Shown here: positions 1 through 6,070 of the stretch, piece after piece | How the letters are laid out: the number at the start of each line of letters is the position of its first letter | Position numbering within the stretch: position 1 is the first letter of the stretch | Assembly: GCA_020350845.1 (NCBI GenBank) | Contig: CP070725.1 | Location: forward strand, 1,663,491 to 1,671,706 | DNA: 8,216 nucleotides | Direction: 5' to 3' | Source: Candidatus Bipolaricaulota bacterium | GTDB lineage: Bacteria > Bipolaricaulota > Bipolaricaulia > UBA7950 > UBA9294 | The notes under the pieces: generated by a model | The model's database searches: none | What the model saw: the letters and a program-made list of their open reading frames with translations, nothing else | Told to the model about the DNA's origin: nothing | Position numbers and translations under genes: made by a program

Positions 1-804
1 AGGCGTCTGGAACCCGACCCGCGTCGGCACGTTCATGTTGTACAAGAACTCCTGGAGATGCTGACGGACCTCTTCGTAGGACAGGCCGTCGGCACGGATG
101 AACGGGGCGAGATAGGTGTCGACGTTCGACAGCGCCTGTGCGCCTGCCGATTCCCCCTGAAGCGTGTACAGGAAGTTGACGATGTGCAGCAGCGCCACGC
201 GGAAGTGGTTCGCGGGACGGGATTCGATCTTCCCGCGCACCCCGTGGAAACCGCGCAGGAGGAGGTCGCTGAGGTCCCATCCGACGCAGTAGGCGCCGAG
301 TGTGCCCAGGTCGTGGATGTGCAGATCCCCTTCCTCGTGGGCACGGCGGATCTCGGGACGATAGATCTTGTCGAGCCAGTACTGCGAGATCACCCGATCG
401 GTGATCCGCGTGTTCAGTCCCTGGAGAGAGTAGGTCATGTTGCTGTTCTCGCGGACACGCCAGTCGCGGTCGGCGAGGTAGTCCTCGACGAGGGGAAGCC
501 CGTCCACGAGCTCGCGGACGTTTCTCAGGTCCGTTCGCTGCTTGCGGTACAGGATGCTCGCCTTCACCACGCGCACGAAGCCGGCCTCGATGAGGACTTC
601 CTCGACGAGGTCCTGGATCTGGTCGACCGTCGGTGGATGTTCGGGATAGCGCTCCTCGAGCAGCCCGCTCACGAGAACGGTGAGCGACGTCGCCTCGCGC
701 TTGGTTCCCTGCCCGGCGGCGCACATCGCCTTCCAGATTGCGGTTTCGATTCGCGATGGATCGAATGCGACGGTGCGACCGTCGCGCTTGACGATGCTCT
801 TCAT
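1..804 (-). CDS. nrdD: Anaerobic (class III) ribonucleoside-triphosphate reductase, N-terminal 268 residues, runs off the window
   Basis: The frame opens at an ATG (804-802) and stays open to base 1, so the C-terminal part is missing. NrdD makes deoxyribonucleotides from ribonucleotides in the cytoplasm without oxygen, using a glycyl radical installed by NrdG. Residues 1 to about 90 read as an ATP-cone allosteric domain (VKRDGRTVAFDPSRIETAI; later ASILYRKQR). The catalytic barrel then begins: NSNMTYSLQGLN at 140-151, GDLHIHDLGTLGAYCVGWDL at 179-198, HFRVALLHIVNFLYTLQGE around 220-238, AGAQALSNVDTYLAPF, and EFLYNMNVPTRVGFQTP at the edge. Cys193 probably corresponds to the N-terminal active-site cysteine of NrdD (Cys175 in E. 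coli, by recollection). The thiyl-radical cysteine, zinc site and glycyl-radical loop lie outside the window. A GGGGGGAGA ribosome site lies about 8 nt before the ATG. The gene has its own promoter rather than relying on pfkB upstream. nrdG would be expected further left but cannot be seen. Confidence 0.96.
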   Translation of the reverse strand, partial: MKSIVKRDGRTVAFDPSRIETAIWKAMCAAGQGTKREATSLTVLVSGLLEERYPEHPPTVDQIQDLVEEVLIEAGFVRVVKASILYRKQRTDLRNVRELVDGLPLVEDYLADRDWRVRENSNMTYSLQGLNTRITDRVISQYWLDKIYRPEIRRAHEEGDLHIHDLGTLGAYCVGWDLSDLLLRGFHGVRGKIESRPANHFRVALLHIVNFLYTLQGESAGAQALSNVDTYLAPFIRADGLSYEEVRQHLQEFLYNMNVPTRVGFQTP

Positions 805-834
805 GCCCCCATCTCCCCCCGGTATCCGGCGCTC

Positions 835-863
835 ATCCTAGTGACGACCCCCGTCGACGTCAA
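835..863 (-). promoter_or_regulatory. Sigma-70-type promoter of nrdD
   Basis: On the minus strand, TTGACG (863-858) is followed after exactly 17 nt by TAGGAT (840-835). The first hexamer matches consensus at 5 of 6 positions and the second at 4 of 6, including the important second A, fifth A and final T. Transcription would start near 828, leaving a leader of about 24 nt with the GGGGGGAGA ribosome site. No NrdR-box-like repeat or other operator is obvious around it. Confidence 0.7.
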
Positions 864-907
864 CACCTGAAGCGGAGATCAGCGTGGGGCAGGGGTAAGC
901 GGGGAGA

Positions 908-944
908 GGGGGGATCCCCCCGGGGACACGCCGTCTGTGGACGG
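908..944 (-). terminator. Paired hairpins after pfkB, possible non-canonical terminator
   Basis: Two short inverted repeats follow the pfkB stop codon. CCGTC/GACGG (931-935 with 940-944) has a 4-nt loop and begins 2 nt past the stop. A perfect 14-bp palindrome, GGGGGGATCCCCCC, lies at 908-921. Neither is followed by a T-run on the minus strand, so this is not a classical intrinsic terminator. Its position between the pfkB stop and the nrdD promoter is the main reason to suspect a role in ending the upstream message. Confidence 0.35.
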
Positions 945-946
945 GG

Positions 947-1816
947 CTACGCGGCCTCCGGACGCGATGCGAGGAACGCAGCCGCGCCGGCGCTTGCTCG
1001 GCGAGTCGCCTCACCGAGCTCCGCGTCCTCGAGAAGGGAGACGACGAAGGCCGCCGCGAAGGCGTCCCCAGCACCCGTGGGATCGACGTCAAGGATCGTG
1101 CTCCCTGTGACCTCGGACCGTTCGCCGCCACGCCACGCCCGGGCCCCGTCGGCCCCCATCGTGAGCGCTCCCGCGCCATGACGGGAAGCGAGGGCCTCTA
1201 CGATCTTTTCGGGCGCGCGCCTCCCCGTGAGCACGCGTCCCTCCTCGAGATTCGGGAAGAGCCAATCGACGTTCGCCAGCTCCGCGACGAACGACGATCG
1301 TCCCGTCGAGCGGATGAGCGATGCCGGGGGGGGATCGACCGAACAGGTCGTCCCCTGCCGCCGAGCGCGCTCGATCGCCCGGCGCGCCGCCACGCGCTGT
1401 CCTCCGGAGAGGAGGGCGTATCCCGAGACATGGACGTGGTCCGCCTCGAGGAGGCGCGACTCGTCCGCGGCGCTCAACGTCAGCTCCTCGTTCGCGCCGC
1501 GAGAACAGAGCATCGTGCGCTCTCCGTCGCCCCACAGCGCGAGGACGACCCCCGTCGGCCGACGGCTACGCGTCGCCCGGACCGTGACCCCGTCGTCCTC
1601 GAGAGAGGCGACGAGCACGTCACCGAGGAGGTCCGCGCCGACGGCGCAGAAGAAGGTGACGGTAGCGCCCGATCGTGACGCCTGTCGGGCGAAGGTCGCG
1701 GCCGACCCTCCCGGGACGGCACGGATCTCCGCTCTGCGCTCGCCGCCCGCCTCCGGCGAGGCCGCCAACGGCGCGGAGACGTCCAGATTGGCGTCGCCGA
1801 TCACCGCGATATGCAC
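947..1816 (-). CDS. PfkB-family (ribokinase-like) carbohydrate kinase
   Basis: A 289-residue cytoplasmic kinase of normal family length that would phosphorylate a sugar or nucleoside with ATP. The N-terminal strand with the substrate aspartate is visible (HIAVIGDANLDV, residues 2-13). The glycine-rich substrate loop follows (GGSAATFARQASRSG, 36-50); the Asn often found at position 41 of this loop is Thr here. The PfkB signature DPTGAGDAFAAAF at 245-257 carries the catalytic base Asp251. VDWLFPNLEEG at 183-193 matches the nucleotide-side segment. The start is GTG (1816-1814): only one codon (CCC) separates it from the upstream in-frame stop, and starting later would remove the first beta strand. 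That upstream stop is the end of btpA, so the two genes are 3 nt apart and almost certainly co-translated. Substrate is not predictable; the btpA partner suggests a nucleoside-like or ribose-like compound, which is an inference. Confidence 0.93.
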   Translation of the reverse strand: MHIAVIGDANLDVSAPLAASPEAGGERRAEIRAVPGGSAATFARQASRSGATVTFFCAVGADLLGDVLVASLEDDGVTVRATRSRRPTGVVLALWGDGERTMLCSRGANEELTLSAADESRLLEADHVHVSGYALLSGGQRVAARRAIERARRQGTTCSVDPPPASLIRSTGRSSFVAELANVDWLFPNLEEGRVLTGRRAPEKIVEALASRHGAGALTMGADGARAWRGGERSEVTGSTILDVDPTGAGDAFAAAFVVSLLEDAELGEATRRASAGAAAFLASRPEAA

Positions 1817-1819
1817 GGG

Positions 1820-2599
1820 CTAGGCGTCCCCCAGCGATGCAACGAGCTCTGACAGCCGGCGGATCCGCTCGCGATCGAGCGGGCGGTCGAGCCTGTCCGC
1901 GGAGTGCAGTGCACTGCCCACGATGAATCCGTCCGCGGTCCGGTAGTCCGCCACGTTCTGCTCGGTGAGGCCGCTTCCCACGAGCACGGGGAGCGTGGAA
2001 CATCCCTTGACGCGCTCGAGATCGTCGCCGGCAGGGGGGCATCCGGTCCCGGCTCCGGTGATGATCAGCGCGTCGGCCCGGTTGCGCGTGGCGTCGCGCG
2101 CCGCCTCCTCGAGCGAGTTGAGATGCGCCGCGTGCTTGACGTGGACGTCGGCGAAGATCGCGATCTCCGCCGACAGTCGACGGCGCAAGCGGTGCAGGCG
2201 CCGGGCTTCGCCCTCGATCCAGCCGGAGTCACTGAGCGCCGCGCCGCAGAAGACGTTCACGCGGATGAAGGACGCCCCGGCGACGGCAGCGATCGCGAGC
2301 GCCGCGGCGCCGTCGTTGCGAAGCACGTTGATCCCAAGTGGTAGAGGGCTCTGCTTCCGTAACCGGTGCGCAACGATGGCCATCGCGGCAACCGTCTCCG
2401 GAGGAGCCGCCTTGGCGAACGGGGAATCGCCGAAGTTCTCCACGATCGCGGCATCCGCGCCGCCTTCGGAGAGCGCGACGAGGTCCTCCTCGGCCCTCTC
2501 GAGGACCGCCTCGAGTCCCGGGCCGTCTCCCGGCGCTCCCGGCAGCGGGCGGAGGTGGACGACACCGATCAGTGGTTTCCCCGAACTGAAGAGCTTCAT
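1820..2599 (-). CDS. btpA: BtpA/SgcQ-family TIM-barrel protein
   Basis: A 259-residue protein of full family length. The family is named for BtpA, needed for photosystem I stability in cyanobacteria, but most members, including SgcQ, occur in non-photosynthetic bacteria and archaea beside sugar kinases, where a role in sugar or nucleoside breakdown is suspected. Recognisable segments are IGVVHLRPLPGAP (11-23), AAIVENFGDSPF (50-61), LGINVLRND (88-96), ASFIRVNVFCGAALSDSGWI (109-128), IFADVHVKHA (148-157), ALIITGAGTG (177-186) and PVLVGSGLTEQNV (204-216), which alternate strand and helix as in a TIM barrel with a C-terminal phosphate-binding-like loop. The start is ATG (2599-2597), with no Shine-Dalgarno sequence but a -10 box only 9 nt away. 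It is the first gene of a two-gene operon with the kinase. No photosynthesis genes are nearby, so the photosystem role should not be transferred. Confidence 0.93.
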   Translation of the reverse strand: MKLFSSGKPLIGVVHLRPLPGAPGDGPGLEAVLERAEEDLVALSEGGADAAIVENFGDSPFAKAAPPETVAAMAIVAHRLRKQSPLPLGINVLRNDGAAALAIAAVAGASFIRVNVFCGAALSDSGWIEGEARRLHRLRRRLSAEIAIFADVHVKHAAHLNSLEEAARDATRNRADALIITGAGTGCPPAGDDLERVKGCSTLPVLVGSGLTEQNVADYRTADGFIVGSALHSADRLDRPLDRERIRRLSELVASLGDA

Positions 2600-2608
2600 C
2601 GCGCGATC

Positions 2609-2614
2609 ACTATA
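2609..2614 (-). promoter_or_regulatory. -10 box of btpA, probably giving a leaderless mRNA
   Basis: TATAGT on the minus strand matches the -10 consensus at 5 of 6 positions and stands alone in very GC-rich DNA. Only 9 nt separate it from the btpA ATG, so transcription should begin within about 3 nt of the start codon. There is no Shine-Dalgarno sequence, which fits leaderless translation. I see no good -35 hexamer at 16-18 nt spacing. Confidence 0.5.
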
Positions 2615-2672
2615 CCGCCCGTCCGGTGCTGCAGCCAGAGACCGTCCGCCGGTCCGTCACCCCAAGGGAAGA

Positions 2673-2699
2673 GGCCCCGGGGAAGCTCTCCCCGGAGCC
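2673..2699 (-). terminator. Candidate intrinsic terminator after the 200-residue exported protein
   Basis: An inverted repeat has arms 2673-2683 and 2689-2699 and a 5-nt loop. Seven pairs next to the loop are perfect (CCGGGGA with TCCCCGG), then comes one mismatch and three more pairs. On the minus strand the stem is followed by the pyrimidine tract TCTTCCCTT, a weak U-tract. It lies about 65 nt past the stop codon of the gene at 2764-3366 and before the btpA -10 box, which is where a terminator would be expected. Confidence 0.45.
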
Positions 2700-2763
2700 C
2701 CGTCGAACTCCTCGTTGAGTGGCGGGCACGTGGAGCGCCCCGCCCACGCAGATGTTGTCGCTC

Positions 2764-3366
2764 TCAGCGCACCACGAAACGGAACGGGTAGTACACGAGA
2801 TAGCGCTCGGCGCACGTGCCTCCTCCCTCGATCGCGAGCACGAAGGAGAACGGCCCCTCCGTGAGCACGCCGAAGGATCCACACCATCCCTCGAGCATCT
2901 CCACGTCCCCGATCGGGTAGATCGTCGTGAACAGATCGCCGCCCGGTCCGAGGGTCAAGGTCGACGGAAGCCACTCGGCGAACTCACCCGCCTGGTCCTC
3001 ATGGACGATGTTGACAGTATCGGAGTCCGGGAGCTGGAACGAACAGAGATCCCAGTGGACCACGATGGCGTCGTCGGTCGAGTTGTGCAGCCAGAGCGAG
3101 AGCCCGCTCTCGATACCGTCCGCGCTCTGCGCCACGTCAAACGAAGCGCGGATCAGTCCGTCGTCGAACACGGCCTTCTCGGAGTAGACCGGATCGAGCA
3201 TCTCCAGCGTGAGATCCTGAATGACGGCGCAGTCCTCTTCCTGGACTACCTCCGCCACCGGAAGCGGCTCCTCCGCCTCGGGCTCCGACGGTCGAAGTGC
3301 CAGGCCCATGAGCAGGAGAAGCGTCATCAACCCCGCGACAATCCCGATTCTCAGTGCGTCATCCAC
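2764..3366 (-). CDS. Membrane-anchored, extracytoplasmic beta-rich protein with four cysteines, unknown function
   Basis: I place the start at GTG (3366-3364), giving 200 residues. It has a GGGGGGAG ribosome site about 5 nt upstream and puts a hydrophobic helix at the N-terminus (residues 7-24, IGIVAGLMTLLLLMGLAL). The open frame upstream of this start adds only a low-complexity charged stretch. After an acidic, proline-rich linker (25-45) comes a folded domain rich in alternating strands, including LSLWLHNSTDDAIVVHWDLC (89-108) and a SDTVNIVHED segment. This pattern recalls small exported beta-sandwich domains of the BsuPI type and other lipoprotein Ig-like folds, but I cannot assign a family. 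Cys46, Cys108, Cys162 and Cys185 all lie outside the membrane and could form two disulfides. That makes it a plausible client of the thiol-redox proteins encoded upstream on the same strand, which is an inference. No clear promoter is seen. Confidence 0.8.
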   Translation of the reverse strand: MDDALRIGIVAGLMTLLLLMGLALRPSEPEAEEPLPVAEVVQEEDCAVIQDLTLEMLDPVYSEKAVFDDGLIRASFDVAQSADGIESGLSLWLHNSTDDAIVVHWDLCSFQLPDSDTVNIVHEDQAGEFAEWLPSTLTLGPGGDLFTTIYPIGDVEMLEGWCGSFGVLTEGPFSFVLAIEGGGTCAERYLVYYPFRFVVR

Positions 3367-3501
3367 GTGCTCTCCCCCCTCTTCGCGCGAGCGACCCCGC
3401 GATGGGGCGCCCACTCTGCTCGGTTCTTGAGCGTCGCGTCGGGCGCGCACTCCATTTCGCCGTCGCCCACCAGAATCTGGCGGACGGCGTCTGTGGAGGG
3501 C

Positions 3502-3536
3502 GGGAGGGAGGACCTGCTTGAGGCAACCTCCCTCCC
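3502..3536. repeat. Perfect 10-bp inverted repeat with inner stem
   Basis: GGGAGGGAGG (3502-3511) is exactly complemented by CCTCCCTCCC (3527-3536) across a 15-nt loop. The loop can form a second small stem, TGC/GCA (3515-3517 with 3523-3525). There is no T-run on either side, so a simple intrinsic terminator is unlikely. It lies about 135 nt upstream of the four-cysteine protein start on the minus strand and could be a structured leader or an end-processing hairpin. Confidence 0.5.
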
Positions 3537-3674
3537 CGGCTCAAGGAGGCATGGTTCATACCTCAGTAGCTGCCCCAACGCTATCCCTGAACGGAAGCCC
3601 GACGAAGGTCAGAAGTCGGTCGTGCAATGGAACCCAGGGCCGCCACCGATGTCCTCTTGGTCTCAAGGGGGATA

Positions 3675-3699
3675 GGACAGCTGTCCAGTACGTGGACAG
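3675..3699. repeat. Overlapping palindromes built from GGACAG hexamers
   Basis: GGACAGCTGTCC (3675-3686) is a perfect 12-bp palindrome. Its right half is shared with a second inverted repeat, CTGTCCA (3681-3687) with TGGACAG (3693-3699), around a 5-nt loop. The two stems exclude each other. They lie about 31-55 nt past the stop codon of the PKD-thioredoxin lipoprotein gene. They may form a 3'-end hairpin or an operator; no T-tract follows. Confidence 0.45.
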
Positions 3700-3729
3700 G
3701 CCGTAGGTTGTCCTCCGAGGCGTCCGTAG

Positions 3730-4542
3730 CTACAGCCAGGGCTCGATGTCACGCGACCGGAGCCTGATCGGATGGCCGCGATGGCGAATGATCCCCTGTC
3801 GGTCGATGACGAGCGTGTGCGGGATGCCCCCGACCTGGAACAGGTCGCGCACCGAACGTGCGGCAGCCTCCGACTGCCAGAGGGTGATCATCTCGCCCAA
3901 GCCGTGCGCGGAGACATACTCGGTGACCTCCTGCAGCGTCTCGTCCTGGCTCACGCCGATCAGGACCAGCCCGTCGCCGGCGTACGCCGCGCGGAGCGCC
4001 TCGAGATGGGGCATCGACTGGCGGCAGGGAAGACACCAGCTCGCCCAGAAGTCGAGGAGGACGACGTATCCGCGGTAGTCCGACAGGCTTACCGGCTCGC
4101 CGTGGAGATCGTCGAGCGTGAAGTCGGGCGCCGCATCGCCGAGTTCGACGCCGACTCCGGGCGGTGCATCGGGGTCGACGACCGACACGACGCGGATCGT
4201 GCTCGCCGACCGTCCACCGTCATCGACCACGGTGAGCTCGACCTCGTAGTCTCCGGGCGTGTCGAATGTGTGGGACAGGTTCGCTCCGATCCCCGTCGAT
4301 CCGTCGCCGAATGCCCATCGGTACTCCGCCACCAGACCGTCGGGATCGTACGATCCGCGCGCGTCGAAGAACACGCTCAACGGGCTGTCGCCATACACGG
4401 GGCTACGAGAGAAGACCGCGACCGGGGCCCGATTCCACCACCCGATACAGCCCACGAGCGCCGTCAACGTCGCGGCCAGCAGCACGAGTCGTAAGGCGTA
4501 CGCGCGGCGCCGGCGCGGCCGCCGCTCTGGCTTGACGCTCAT
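3730..4542 (-). CDS. PKD-domain plus TlpA/thioredoxin-like lipoprotein, CLPC active site
   Basis: A 270-residue envelope protein. A long arginine-rich n-region precedes a hydrophobic stretch and a lipobox, LVGC, at 29-32, so Cys32 is probably lipidated. Residues about 38-122 form a PKD (Ig-like) domain: APVAVFSRSP, SYDPDGLVAEYRWAFGDGS, HTFDTPGDYEVELTVVDDGG. Residues about 130-270 form a thioredoxin fold of the AhpC-TSA/TlpA type: APDFTLDDLHGEPVSLSDYR, FWASWCLPC with the redox pair Cys170 and Cys173, and GIPHTLVID with the cis-proline Pro241. This family reduces or exchanges disulfides outside the cytoplasm. The PKD domain may hold it to other envelope proteins or glycans, which is an inference. 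Its ATG overlaps the upstream foldase stop by 4 nt (ATGA), with only a poor ribosome site, so translation is probably coupled. It is a paralog of the gene at 6071-6880. Confidence 0.92.
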   Translation of the reverse strand: MSVKPERRPRRRRAYALRLVLLAATLTALVGCIGWWNRAPVAVFSRSPVYGDSPLSVFFDARGSYDPDGLVAEYRWAFGDGSTGIGANLSHTFDTPGDYEVELTVVDDGGRSASTIRVVSVVDPDAPPGVGVELGDAAPDFTLDDLHGEPVSLSDYRGYVVLLDFWASWCLPCRQSMPHLEALRAAYAGDGLVLIGVSQDETLQEVTEYVSAHGLGEMITLWQSEAAARSVRDLFQVGGIPHTLVIDRQGIIRHRGHPIRLRSRDIEPWL

Positions 4543-5957
4543 TCCCCGGCGTTCTCGTTCGTCTCGTCGTCGGCGCCACGAAGCGACTCGAGACGACTCT
4601 GGATGGTGGCATCCACGCCGAGCTCCGCGAGGGCGAGCTCGAACGCATCGATCGCGCGGAGCCGGTACGTCTCCGCATCGACTCCCATCTGCTCGATCTG
4701 CGCGTCGTCCTCCGCGGTACGATCCGTCGATGCTTCGAGCATCGCCTGCTCCTCGAGCGTCGTCCGCATCTTCGTGTGATAGGCCTGGCCGATGTAGAAC
4801 TGGAGGTACGGATCGTCGACCCGTTCATCCTCGACGAGGGCCTCGAAGGCCTCGATCCCGGCGTCGAAATCGTCCTCTTGGAGGAGCGCGGCCGCGACGA
4901 GCGGCATCCGCAAGTCGAGTTCGATCTCTGTCTCACGCTCCGCAAACCACGCTTGGAAGAGCCGGTCCCGCTTCTCTCCCTCGACCGCGGCTCGGACCTC
5001 GTCCACGACCTCATCGAGTGAGGTCGTCTCGCCTTCCCGGTAGTCGGTGACGAGGATGATGTGGAAGCCGTACTGCGTCTGGACCGGTCCGCTCCGCTCT
5101 CCGATCTCGAGCGCGAAGGCGGCCTCCTCGAACTCGGGGACCATGCGCCCCCGGCCGAACCATCCCAGATCCCCGCCCTGGGAGGCGCTCCCGGTGTCGG
5201 TCGACAGCTCCTCGGCAAGGGCGGCGAACGACTCCCCGGCTTCCAGGCGGGAGACGACAGACTCGACCTCCTCTTCGGTGTTCACGAGGATGTGTGATGC
5301 GCGTACCTGCTCCGGGACCTCGTAGTCCTCCCGGTGCGCCTCGAAGTAGGCGGCGACCTCTTCATCACTGACGCTCACCTCGGGAATGATCTCGTCTCGA
5401 AGACGCTCACTGCGCATCTGGACGCGGGTGTTCTCCTTCGCCGCCTCGGCGAACGTCTCGAAGTCGGTGCCCTGCGCCGCAAGCTCCTCGAGGAACGCCT
5501 CCTCGGTCATCCCCATGTCGACAAGGAACTCCTCCAGGTCGGTGGCGAATCGCTCGTCGATCTCGTCCTCGGTGATCGCGATGTCGTACTGCTCGCAGAG
5601 CGACTCGAGCAGTTCGAGTCGCACCAGTCCGCGGATCGTCTCCACCTTGAGGCGGAGCTTGAGCAGGCTTCCGTCCGAGCCACGCAAGTAGTGGTCGAGG
5701 TCCTGCCCGTACTGCGCGTAGAAACGCCGATACTGTTCGATCATCCCGGCAAGGCCCTGTTCGAAGTCGGCCTCGAGGATCGGACGGCCGTCGACGTACG
5801 CCGCGACCCCCTCGGCGGCCGGGTCGTCGGCCGCGGGAGGGGAGACCGGGACCGCGTCATCGACAGCCGGCGCCACGTCATCGGGCGCCCGGCCACAGGC
5901 GACGAGCAACCCCACCACAAGAAGAACGGTGACCGTCAGGATCTGCTTTTTGTTCAC
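4539..5957 (-). CDS. SurA/PrsA-like peptidyl-prolyl cis-trans isomerase lipoprotein
   Basis: A 472-residue extracytoplasmic foldase. The signal peptide ends in a lipobox (LVAC, 18-21), so Cys21 is the lipid anchor. An acidic, proline-rich linker (22-50) follows. Residues about 51-195 are a helical SurA-N/trigger-factor-like chaperone region (VAAYVDGRPILEADFEQGL onward). Residues about 216-306 are a parvulin/PpiC domain: QVRASHILVNTEEE, AGESFAALAEELSTD, QGGDLGWFGRGRMVPEFEEA, QTQYGFHIILV. The tail (about 355-463) is helical and TPR-like, with an acidic end. The single parvulin domain is closer to PrsA than to two-domain SurA, but the tail is unlike either. The start is GTG (5957-5955), supported by GGAGGTGA ending 3 nt before it (GGAGG to GTG spacing 6 nt). 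It is first in an operon with the PKD-thioredoxin lipoprotein. It likely helps exported proteins fold, with its partner handling cysteines. Confidence 0.93.
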   Translation of the reverse strand: MNKKQILTVTVLLVVGLLVACGRAPDDVAPAVDDAVPVSPPAADDPAAEGVAAYVDGRPILEADFEQGLAGMIEQYRRFYAQYGQDLDHYLRGSDGSLLKLRLKVETIRGLVRLELLESLCEQYDIAITEDEIDERFATDLEEFLVDMGMTEEAFLEELAAQGTDFETFAEAAKENTRVQMRSERLRDEIIPEVSVSDEEVAAYFEAHREDYEVPEQVRASHILVNTEEEVESVVSRLEAGESFAALAEELSTDTGSASQGGDLGWFGRGRMVPEFEEAAFALEIGERSGPVQTQYGFHIILVTDYREGETTSLDEVVDEVRAAVEGEKRDRLFQAWFAERETEIELDLRMPLVAAALLQEDDFDAGIEAFEALVEDERVDDPYLQFYIGQAYHTKMRTTLEEQAMLEASTDRTAEDDAQIEQMGVDAETYRLRAIDAFELALAELGVDATIQSRLESLRGADDETNENAGE

Positions 5958-5980
5958 GACTCACCTCCGGAAACGGCGAA

Positions 5981-6010
5981 AGATTACGGTTCGCCAAACG
6001 CCGCGATCAA
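5981..6010 (-). promoter_or_regulatory. Promoter of the foldase/PKD-thioredoxin operon
   Basis: On the minus strand TTGATC (6010-6005) is followed after 18 nt by TAATCT (5986-5981). Transcription would start about 5974, leaving a short leader with the GGAGGTGA ribosome site at 5968-5961. The inverted repeat GGCGAA (5975-5980)/TTCGCC (5990-5995) brackets the -10 hexamer and could be a repressor site. The hexamers are only moderate matches, so the upstream PKD-thioredoxin gene may also read through. Confidence 0.45.
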
Positions 6011-6070
6011 GGGCTCACGCGGGGCACCCGCCTCGGTTCGGCGAGAGACGCCACTCCCGACCGCGCGCCC

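Larger units (their letters stand above)
3367..3729. other. 363-nt gene-free interval of lower GC with several inverted repeats
   Basis: No frame on either strand here looks coding. From about 3541 to 3720 the GC content falls to about 60 percent, below the neighbouring genes. The stretch holds a strong 10-bp stem (3502-3511/3527-3536) and a palindrome cluster around 3675-3699, listed separately. It separates the PKD-thioredoxin gene from the four-cysteine protein, so it should carry the end of the first transcript and the start of the second, but I find no convincing -35/-10 pair. A 62-codon plus-strand frame (3518-3706) has no ribosome site or recognisable motif. Confidence 0.5.

Noticed and set aside
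58..870. Plus-strand open frame of 270 codons
   Set aside because: It is the antisense shadow of nrdD, whose minus-strand reading contains unmistakable family motifs throughout.
1965..2864. Plus-strand open frame of 299 codons opposite btpA
   Set aside because: It is rich in Arg, Ser, Ala and Pro as expected from reading GC-rich DNA in the wrong frame; btpA on the other strand is certain.
3351..3578. Minus-strand 75-codon frame just upstream of the four-cysteine protein
   Set aside because: It overlaps the supported GTG start and its ribosome site, crosses the 10-bp hairpin, and shows no recognisable domain.
2719..3675. Plus-strand open frame of 318 codons over the four-cysteine protein and the gap
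   Set aside because: Its sequence is charged low-complexity with no motif, and the minus-strand frame has a signal anchor, beta-rich domain and ribosome site.
3518..3706. Plus-strand 62-codon frame, considered as a transposase or intron-ORF remnant
   Set aside because: No ribosome site, no catalytic motif, and no matching frame continues beyond its stop. I could not support any mobile-element family.
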